Assembly (NCBI GenBank): GCA_022567365.1
Contig: JADFHG010000071.1
Coordinates: forward strand, 1-10,858
Direction: 5' to 3'
From: Planctomycetota bacterium
GTDB taxonomy: Bacteria; Planctomycetota; Phycisphaerae; UBA1845
Length of the DNA stretch: 10,858 nt
The notes under the pieces were generated by a model. The model had not been told where the DNA came from, did no database searches, and saw only the letters and a list, made by a program, of their open reading frames with translations. Shown here one piece after another: positions 5,877-10,858 of the stretch; within the stretch, counting starts at the first letter, position 1; every line of letters starts with the position of its first letter. Both the position numbers and the translations under genes were made by a program.

Positions 5877-6641
5877 CTATTTCCGCTTCACACTCAAAAT
5901 GCAACGTGCAAGCGCCGGTTCTTTGCCCATCAGATGCGCGAGGTGATAGTTCAGCGCCCGGAAGGGACCGAGGTAGTCCGATTGTTGGCCACCGTCGTCC
6001 CCACCGCACGCCTCGCCTGGACCACGATTGTCGGCAAGCAGCCGGCGCGTGATCGGTGTCACGGCCCGTTTCTCGCGCTGCGCGGGCGCGCACGTCTTGC
6101 AGAGCATGCCGCCCTCGAACGACGAAAAATGCGTGAGCGAGGTGGCCTTGCCGCACTTGACGCAGCGGTGCAACTCCGGCATGAGGCCGATGCCCACAAG
6201 CAGCGCGCGCTGAAAGAAGTACAACGGAGTGATCACGTCGGTAGCATCGACGAGCCTCGTCAATAGTTCGACAAGCGCGCCGAATATCGACTCGTGCGGA
6301 TCCCAATCCTCGGTCAATCCCGCCGTCACATCGACCGCGTATTGGCCGGCATGGATTCGCCCGATCCGCTCGCGGAGCCCGCCCAGACCGAGCGTCTGCT
6401 TCCATTCCGTCAGTGAAGCGAGGCCCGAGCTCGTCTCGCGCCCACCGCTGAAGACTGCGACGCCCACCTCGAGAAGGTCGATTCCCACCGCGCAGCGCGT
6501 CTTGGTGCTCCGCTTGATGCCCTTTGCGATCACGCGCACCTTGCCGTGTTCGCGCGTGAAGAGCACGACAATTTGGGACGTCTCGGAATAGTCGTGCCGC
6601 CGCAAGACGACGGAACGGTCGCGAATCGCAGCCATGGCCAT
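5877..6641 (-). CDS. recO: DNA repair protein RecO
   Basis: RecO works with RecR and RecF to load RecA on SSB-coated single-stranded DNA and anneals strands. The product is 254 residues, close to the usual 230-260. The N-terminal OB fold is recognisable from DRSVVLRRHDYSETSQIVVLFT and GKVRVIAKGIKR (8-44), then a helical middle part (FFQRALLVGIGLMPEL), then a four-Cys zinc site, C160-x2-C163 and C181-x2-C184. The C-terminal half has a Gly/Asp-rich insertion (ACGGDDGGQQ, 211-220). ATG codons at 6641 and 6635 are both possible; neither has a good ribosome binding site, and the first is used here. The open frame continues far upstream, but that part is antisense to the kinase gene and to a repeat. 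It is divergent from the kinase. Confidence 0.9.
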   Translation of the reverse strand: MAMAAIRDRSVVLRRHDYSETSQIVVLFTREHGKVRVIAKGIKRSTKTRCAVGIDLLEVGVAVFSGGRETSSGLASLTEWKQTLGLGGLRERIGRIHAGQYAVDVTAGLTEDWDPHESIFGALVELLTRLVDATDVITPLYFFQRALLVGIGLMPELHRCVKCGKATSLTHFSSFEGGMLCKTCAPAQREKRAVTPITRRLLADNRGPGEACGGDDGGQQSDYLGPFRALNYHLAHLMGKEPALARCILSVKRK

Positions 6642-6723
6642 ATCGTATGCGAATCGGGTAGACTGCAAAGGCGGAGAGCGATGAAGCCCGTTGCCCTCGC
6701 GCGCGAACTCCGTCGGGCGGTCT

Positions 6724-6759
6724 CGTTGGAAATGTAGCGGCCGCCCCCCGTGGCGGCCG
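6724..6759 (+). repeat. Single REP-like unit with degraded arm, copy E
   Basis: CGTTGGAAAT leads into GTAG (6734) and a perfect CGGCCGCC/GGCGGCCG hairpin with a CCCCGT loop (to 6759). No reversed partner follows. It lies between the divergent recO and kinase genes, 101 bases before the kinase start, where both promoters or leaders must also lie. Confidence 0.75.
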
Positions 6760-6860
6760 ACGAACCCCAACACCGTGCGCGGCCAACACCACCGTCGGAC
6801 AAGAGCACGCGCTGCCGGCCGTCGCCGCATGAGCGCGAAAAGGCCAATGAGAGCCCCGGC

Positions 6861-7799
6861 ATGAACAACATCATCACCATCACGCTCAACACCGCGATCG
6901 ACCGCGTCATGGAGGTGGACGGATTCGCGATCGGACGGCACACGCGCGGCCGCCTCATCGGGCGCGTCCCGGCGGGCAAGGGGGTCAACGTCTCTCGGGC
7001 GTTGGCCGCGCTCGGCGTGCCCAACGTGGCGACGGGTTTCGTCGGGCGCGAAGAATTCGACCTCTACGAACGCTCCCTTGGAGATGACGGCGTGGCCTCG
7101 CAATTCCTCGCGGTCGAGGGCACCACGCGCGAAAACCTGACCGTCATCGACCCGTCGGCCGGCTTGGAGACCCACATCCGCGACGAGGGCTTCGACGTCG
7201 CCCCCGCCGATCTGGTCCGGTTGGGCAACAAGCTCAACCTGTTGGCCAAGGCGGATGATCTCGTGGTAATCTCCGGATCGCTGCCGAGGGGCGTCGATGT
7301 TTCCGACGCCGCCCACTTGATCGAGATCGCGGAGAACAAGGGCGCGCACGTCGCCGTCGACGGTTCCGGCGAAATGCTTCGCGCGCTCGAGGGCCGGTCG
7401 ATGTGGCTGCTCAAACCCAACCGCGACGAGTTGGCGGCGCTCGCGCCCACCGCGATCGAAAACGACGAAGCGCTGATCGAGATCGGGCGCGACCTTTCCG
7501 AGCGCGTCCATTTCGTCATCGTCAGTTGCGGCGCGGCCGGCGGCTATCTGTTCATCCGCGGATCAGCGCTCATCGGGCAGGTCGATATGGACACATCACG
7601 CGCCGTGAGCAGCGTCGGTTGCGGCGACTGCATGCTCGCGGGGTTCATCGCATCTCGCAAGCGGGGCGACGACGCACGATCGGCCTACCGCTATGCCCTC
7701 GCCGTCGCGACCGCCGCCGCAATCCATACACTGCCCGGTCGATTCGATCTCGCGCTGGTCGAGGAACTCCTCCCGCGCGTCAGTGTCGAGCCGGTTTGA
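6861..7799 (+). CDS. pfkB: PfkB-family hexose-phosphate kinase (1-phosphofructokinase or phosphofructokinase II type)
   Basis: This is a 312-residue ribokinase-fold enzyme that phosphorylates a sugar phosphate with ATP in the cytosol. The N-terminus ITITLNTAIDRVMEV matches the LNPAxD start of the 1-phosphofructokinase branch, with Thr for Pro. PAGKGVNVSRALAALG (38-52) is the first PfkB signature. SGSLPRGV (138-145) and KPNRDEL (185-191) are also typical. The second signature is SVGCGDCMLAGF (251-262), where GCGD replaces the usual GAGD anion hole and D256 is the catalytic base. Substrate (fructose-1-P, fructose-6-P or tagatose-6-P) cannot be fixed from sequence. The start at 6861 is chosen because the family begins there; GAGAG seven bases upstream is a weak site. 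The longer frame from 6750 adds 37 residues that begin inside a REP hairpin. Confidence 0.92.
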   Translation: MNNIITITLNTAIDRVMEVDGFAIGRHTRGRLIGRVPAGKGVNVSRALAALGVPNVATGFVGREEFDLYERSLGDDGVASQFLAVEGTTRENLTVIDPSAGLETHIRDEGFDVAPADLVRLGNKLNLLAKADDLVVISGSLPRGVDVSDAAHLIEIAENKGAHVAVDGSGEMLRALEGRSMWLLKPNRDELAALAPTAIENDEALIEIGRDLSERVHFVIVSCGAAGGYLFIRGSALIGQVDMDTSRAVSSVGCGDCMLAGFIASRKRGDDARSAYRYALAVATAAAIHTLPGRFDLALVEELLPRVSVEPV

Positions 7800-7874
7800 C
7801 GTATTGGGCAGGGCGGTTTGCGCTGATTCCTCACGACACGCCCGAGCCTCGCCACGAAGTGTTGGCGTGAGCGC

Positions 7875-7904
7875 TTGACACCACAATGTCCGCTCCCTTA
7901 CGGT
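7875..7904 (+). promoter_or_regulatory. Candidate sigma-70-type promoter for the zinc-ribbon/DUF2752 operon
   Basis: TTGACA (7875-7880) is a perfect -35. TACGGT (7899-7904) lies 18 bases on and is a weak -10 (3 of 6). It sits 80 bases before the start codon in the 184-base gap after the kinase gene, which otherwise holds nothing recognised. The -10 is the weak point. Confidence 0.35.
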
Positions 7905-7983
7905 CACGGTTCGGATTTGGATGGTTCTCGTGAGCCCGCCATTGCTATTCGTAAGGATGCACTAGCCCCCGAGGAGAAGACAG

Positions 7984-8688
7984 ATGGCGTCACCCACTCA
8001 GTCAGGCGGTAAGATCTGCGCGATTTGCCACGAGGATTGCTCTTCGCGCGCACGCACCAAAGACCGGGCCGGGCGTTACTATTGCCAGGAATGCTTTGAC
8101 GCTGCGATGAAGAAGAAGGCCGCCCGCAAGAAGGCGGTCGCGGCACCTCCACCACCACCGGCGGATGATGGGTTAGGGCTGCTCGAGGATTTCGCGGCGG
8201 CTGCGTCGAGCGCTCCCGGCGTGGAATTGGCCGATCCCGACGCGCCGGTGGCTGCGGCGCAACCCATGCACGCCCATGGCGGCGGCGTTGCTCGACCGGC
8301 GGGGGCGAATCGTGAGGTCAGCGGCGGGGTGCCGGAGTTCATCAAGCAGCCGTGGTTCGCATTTGTGGCTCCCACGCTGATCCTGGGCGTGCTCTATTTG
8401 GTCGCTAGGGGCAGTCCGGATACCGCCGTCATCTTCCTATTGCCGCAGTTTCTCTTCAGCTTGGTCGCGGGCGTGCTCGTCCTGATTCAAGCGTTTCGGA
8501 CGGGGATCGTCGCCGGCATACTCACGTTCTGCTTGTTTCCCTACACCATCTACTTCGCGTTCGCAGTGAACGACAACCCGCACATCAAGGCGCTGTTTGG
8601 TGTCTCCCTTATTTCCTCAATACCGGCCTACATAATGATTTTTCAAATGGGTATCAACATGGTGACACCTATCGGTCAGGCACCGTGA
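7984..8688 (+). CDS. Zinc-ribbon multi-pass membrane protein of unknown function
   Basis: The protein has 234 residues. The N-terminus is a zinc-binding-like module, C12-x2-C15 (with a further Cys19) and C34-x2-C37, in ICAICHEDC and YYCQECF. A basic stretch AMKKKAARKKA (41-51), a Pro run and a low-complexity Ala/Gly linker to about residue 115 follow. The C-terminal half has four likely TM helices (about 124-141, 147-169, 172-195, 203-222). Proteins with an N-terminal Cys-pair ribbon before a few TM helices are common in planctomycetes, but I know no function for this one. GAGGAG lies seven bases before the ATG. The stop overlaps the next start as GTGA, so the two are translated together. The linker separates a probably cytosolic ribbon from the membrane part. 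Confidence 0.85.
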   Translation: MASPTQSGGKICAICHEDCSSRARTKDRAGRYYCQECFDAAMKKKAARKKAVAAPPPPPADDGLGLLEDFAAAASSAPGVELADPDAPVAAAQPMHAHGGGVARPAGANREVSGGVPEFIKQPWFAFVAPTLILGVLYLVARGSPDTAVIFLLPQFLFSLVAGVLVLIQAFRTGIVAGILTFCLFPYTIYFAFAVNDNPHIKALFGVSLISSIPAYIMIFQMGINMVTPIGQAP

Positions 8689-9161
8689 GCACGGTCGCTC
8701 CACTAGACTCCCGACCAAAGGCGACGTGCGTCAGGGCCACACCGCCCGGCGCTGCGCGGCGGGCGCCCCACACGTTGCTCTTGAGCCGCACAAGCATATT
8801 CGTAGCGTGGGCGGGACTTCTGCTGGCAACGCTGCATCCTCCCCACGGTCTCGGCGTACCGCTCTGCTGGTTCAAGGCTACATCCGGGGCGCCTTGCTGG
8901 GGATGCGGTCTGTCCCGCAGCTTCAGTTGCTATGCTCGCGGCATGTTCGCCGAGGGTTGGTCATATCATCCCTTCGGACTGGTCTTCATGGCGGTCCTAT
9001 TGGGCATCGCGGGCGTCAGCCTGCTACCTACTCGCTTGCGTCATCGTCCGGCCGCGGTGCTCGATCGGTTTCCGCGAATTACGCAAACGGGCTATTTCGT
9101 TCTGGTGACATTGTTCGTCACATTCGGAACGCTGCGCGCACTGCTCGAGATTGCCTGGTAG
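8685..9161 (+). CDS. DUF2752-family membrane protein
   Basis: The protein has 158 residues. After a variable 30-residue N-terminus comes TM1 (about 36-51). The family core follows: LCWFKATSGAPCWGCGLSRS (60-79), then ARGMFAEGW and HPFGLVFMAVLLGIAG (95-110), and a last TM at about 135-150. The C71-x2-C74-G-L-S-R motif corresponds to the CPGCGxTR signature of DUF2752 (Trp for Pro, Ser for Thr). The family has no established function. The start is GTG at 8685, overlapping the upstream gene by four bases, which implies coupling; the next in-frame ATG is past the core motif. The stop codon TAG forms the first three bases of a repeat arm. Confidence 0.87.
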   Translation: MSTVAPLDSRPKATCVRATPPGAARRAPHTLLLSRTSIFVAWAGLLLATLHPPHGLGVPLCWFKATSGAPCWGCGLSRSFSCYARGMFAEGWSYHPFGLVFMAVLLGIAGVSLLPTRLRHRPAAVLDRFPRITQTGYFVLVTLFVTFGTLRALLEIAW

Positions 9162-9384
9162 CGAGCCGTTGAAAAACCGGCCAACCGAATGGGAATGTGT
9201 GCCTTTTGGCGTTCCATGTCCGCCACGGGGGGCGTACGCTACTTCTCCTACGTCCGCCACGGGGGGACGCTACTTCGGACTGCCGGCGGCTTGGTGAACC
9301 ATGTGCGGCACGGGCTACCAGCCGGTGTCTTCACCGGCAAGATGCCGGTGCCACACGGATCAACAGCCGTCGGTCAACTGGCTA
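9159..9384. repeat. Composite REP region filling the whole convergent gap, copy F
   Basis: The left arm TAGCGAGCCGTTGAAAAACC (9159-9178) starts at the DUF2752 stop codon. Two GTAG-class units follow in the same (reverse) orientation, 9218-9242 and 9252-9273, both with a GTCCGCC arm and ending GCTAC. Next comes a class II hairpin, CACCGGC, AAGAT, GCCGGTG, CCACAC (9332-9356). The right arm, TAGCCAGTTGACCG on the minus strand (9384-9371), directly follows the MazG-like stop TAA. Every base of the gap between the two converging genes thus belongs to, or lies between, repeat parts. Confidence 0.82.
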
Positions 9385-9678
9385 TTAGGGCTTTTCCTTG
9401 CAATCGCAAACGAGGCGGCCGCATCCCGGACAGCCGGTTCCATATTTCGCCGTAAGGGCGGCCGTCAGATCGACGTTGTTGATATTGGCCAGGGTGACGA
9501 GCCATGCGATGACGTCGGCGAACTCCTCGCACTGCTCTTCGTGCGTGCCTTCGCGCAGGGCCGTTGCGAGTTCACCGATTTCCTCGCTGAGCCATAAGAA
9601 TGTAGCGGGCGTTCCGCGTTTGCGATCCTTCTCGCTGTACATCTTTTCGATGAGCGCCTGTAGCTCGGCGATAGTCAT
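9385..9678 (-). CDS. MazG-like nucleotide pyrophosphohydrolase with C-terminal Cys tail
   Basis: This is a 97-residue all-alpha NTP pyrophosphohydrolase fold. The metal-binding motif EExxE (E32, E33, E36, in LSEEIGELATAL) is followed by ExxD (E52, D55, in EEFADVIAWL), as in MazG and related enzymes that hydrolyse (d)NTPs to NMP and PPi. The tail KYGTGCPGCGRLVCDCKEK has four Cys (C83, C86, C91, C93), a possible zinc knuckle found in some short members. The substrate is unknown; a house-cleaning role is likely by family. The start at 9678 is chosen for AAGGGGA seven bases upstream; an ATG at 9708 would overlap the epimerase end. It lies 22 bases after the epimerase stop on the same strand, so the two probably share a message. 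Confidence 0.88.
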   Translation of the reverse strand: MTIAELQALIEKMYSEKDRKRGTPATFLWLSEEIGELATALREGTHEEQCEEFADVIAWLVTLANINNVDLTAALTAKYGTGCPGCGRLVCDCKEKP

Positions 9679-9700
9679 TGAGCGATCCCCTTCGTGCGCG

Positions 9701-10636
9701 TCAGGCAAGCGACTTGTAGTATTCGATCGCCCGTCCGAGCCCGTCCTCGAACGAGACGATCGGCTCGAATCCGAGCAGCTTCTTCGCCAGTGCGATGTCC
9801 GCGGCGGAGTGCATGACGTCGCCCGTTCGCGGCGGTAGGTATTCGGGACGAACGTTCTTGCCCAGCGCCTTGTTGATCGCCTCGATCACGCGGTTGATGC
9901 TGATCTTTCCGCCGCACGCGCAGTTGATCACCTCACCGCGCGTCTTCCGCACCTTCATCGCGAGCACGTTTCCGTGGACCACATTGTCGATGTGCGTAAA
10001 GTCGCGAGTTTGCTCGCCGTCACCAAACACCTTGGGCGGCACGCCCCGAAGAATGGACACCACGAACGCCGGGATTGCAGCCGCATAGTCGCTGGCAGGA
10101 TCCTGACGCGCACCGAACACGTTAAAATAACGAAGCGAGATCGTCTCGAGCCCGTAGCATTTATAGAACGCCGTGCAATACGCCTCGCCGGCGAGCTTTT
10201 GCACCGCATAGGGACTGAGCGGCGTCGCCTTCATTCGCTCGGTCTTTGGGAGCTTGTCCGAGTCGCCATAGGCCGAACTGCTCGCCGCATAGATGACCCG
10301 CTTCACCTTGTGGTGCACGGCCGAGAGGAGAAGGTTAAACGTTCCGTTGATGTTCGTGTCATGACTGGGCTCGGGATCATCGACGGACCTCGGTACCGAG
10401 GCGAGCGCGGCCTCGTGAAACACGTATTCGATGCCGAGACAGGCGCGGAGACATTCCTCCGGATGGCACAAGTCGCCCTCGATGAACTCAAAACGGTCGG
10501 CTACGTGTTCGAGGTTTGCGCGCGACCCGCTCGAAAGGTTGTCGAATACCCGGACCTGATGCCCGAGCTCGACGAACTTCGTAACCAAGTGGGAACCGAT
10601 AAAACCGGCGCCCCCGGTAACCAGAATGTTGGCCAT
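9701..10636 (-). CDS. NAD-dependent sugar-nucleotide epimerase (UDP-glucose/UDP-GlcNAc 4-epimerase type)
   Basis: This is a 311-residue extended short-chain dehydrogenase that probably inverts C4 of a UDP-hexose or UDP-N-acetylhexosamine to supply envelope glycans. The N-terminal Rossmann motif is GGAGFIG (8-14), with D32 at the end of strand 2 for NAD binding. Catalytic residues are the Ser in AASSSAYG (118-124) and Y143-x3-K147 (SPYAVQK). SLRYFNVFGARQDP (167-180) and VFGDGEQTRDFTHIDN (203-218) are substrate-loop motifs. The stretch VPRSVDDPEPSHDTNINGT resembles WbpP/TviC-type UDP-GlcNAc 4-epimerases more than classic GalE, but the specificity is inference. A weak GAGAG lies five bases before the ATG. 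The MazG-like gene follows on the same strand, and a REP element lies just upstream. Confidence 0.92.
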   Translation of the reverse strand: MANILVTGGAGFIGSHLVTKFVELGHQVRVFDNLSSGSRANLEHVADRFEFIEGDLCHPEECLRACLGIEYVFHEAALASVPRSVDDPEPSHDTNINGTFNLLLSAVHHKVKRVIYAASSSAYGDSDKLPKTERMKATPLSPYAVQKLAGEAYCTAFYKCYGLETISLRYFNVFGARQDPASDYAAAIPAFVVSILRGVPPKVFGDGEQTRDFTHIDNVVHGNVLAMKVRKTRGEVINCACGGKISINRVIEAINKALGKNVRPEYLPPRTGDVMHSAADIALAKKLLGFEPIVSFEDGLGRAIEYYKSLA

Positions 10637-10674
10637 GCATACTCTCGCTTATCATCGGACGGCGCCCCGCTACG

Positions 10675-10822
10675 CAGCAGCAGCCGGTTGAAGAATCCCT
10701 GGTAGCGTTCGCCCCCCCCCGTGGCGGACGTGGCTTCCCAGACCGCGATCGCCGACCTTCGGCCGCCACGGGGGGCGGCCGCTACTTTTTAGACGGATAA
10801 CCAATTCTTCAACAGCCTGCTA
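10675..10822. repeat. Complete REPIN-like element with two outer arms, copy G
   Basis: This is the best-preserved copy. The left arm is CAGCAGCAGCCGGTTGAAGA (from 10675). Unit 1 (10702-10730) has the GTAG head, stem CGTTCGCC/GGCGGACG and a C-run loop. Unit 2 (10760-10785) is reversed, with stem CGGCCGCC/GGCGGCCG, ending GCTAC. The right arm on the minus strand reads TAGCAGGCTGTTGAAGAATT (10822-10803). The two halves form imperfect inverted repeats of about 55-60 bases around a short unique centre. The element lies upstream of the epimerase and abuts the stop of a gene entering from the right. Confidence 0.85.
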
Positions 10823-10858
10823 CGGAAACGCCTGCTCCAGCGCGGGGTTCTTTGCTAG
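10820..10858 (-). CDS. Likely last 12 codons of a gene truncated by the right edge
   Basis: On the minus strand the final 36 bases read as an open frame, LAKNPALEQAFP, ending in TAG at 10822-10820. That TAG begins the outer arm of copy G, in the same way as at the CDGSH and DUF2752 stop codons. The inference rests on this pattern and on the protein-like peptide. Nothing can be said about function. Confidence 0.4.
   Translation of the reverse strand, partial: LAKNPALEQAFP

Noticed and set aside
6750..6860. Longer kinase start at GTG 6750
   Set aside because: It begins inside the REP unit, and the 37 extra residues are low-complexity and absent from the PfkB family.
6642..7511. Very long recO frame (544 residues)
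   Set aside because: The added part is antisense to the kinase gene and crosses a REP hairpin; RecO homology begins near 6641.
497..10822. CRISPR array
   Set aside because: The repeats are scattered, of mixed orientation, without regular unique spacers or cas genes.

Overview
The window looks like part of a high-GC planctomycete chromosome (phylum Planctomycetota). The pointers are a dockerin/EF-hand C-terminus of the type common on planctomycete secreted proteins, an enlarged prepilin peptidase, a zinc-ribbon membrane protein coupled to a DUF2752 protein, and many structured intergenic repeats. The phylum call is inferred from gene style; no rRNA or other marker is present. I found no phage, plasmid, transposase, CRISPR or tRNA signal.

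Layout. The 3' end of a secreted dockerin-like protein (+, 2-283) converges on an OmpA-like lipoprotein (-, 682-1383). Next come a translationally coupled pair, prepilin peptidase followed by a LapA-domain membrane protein (-, 3500 to 1633), a tandem CDGSH iron-sulfur protein (-, 3913-4152), ispH (-, 4600-5439) and recO (-, 5877-6641). recO diverges from a PfkB-family sugar-phosphate kinase (+, 6861-7799). A likely promoter then precedes a coupled pair of a zinc-ribbon membrane protein and a DUF2752 protein (+, 7984-9161). An NAD-dependent sugar-nucleotide epimerase followed by a small MazG-like pyrophosphohydrolase forms a minus-strand operon (10636 to 9385). The right edge seems to hold the last 12 codons of another minus-strand gene.

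The genes are mostly ordinary housekeeping or envelope genes: isoprenoid synthesis, recombinational repair, sugar phosphorylation, pilus or pseudopilus processing, and glycan precursor supply. They do not form one pathway.

The most interesting structure lies between the genes. Seven of the intergenic regions carry composite repeats. The main unit is REP-like: a GTAG head followed by a GC-rich hairpin (stem GGCCGCC/GGCGGCC), often in head-to-head inverted pairs like REPINs. Two other hairpin classes with a GTGG head occur inside the same outer arms. The arm, read from its outer end, is roughly TAGC-(A/G)-G-(G/C)-C-GTTGAAAAA. In several places the first TAG of the arm is the stop codon of the adjacent gene, or directly follows it. 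No RAYT/TnpA_REP transposase gene is in the window.
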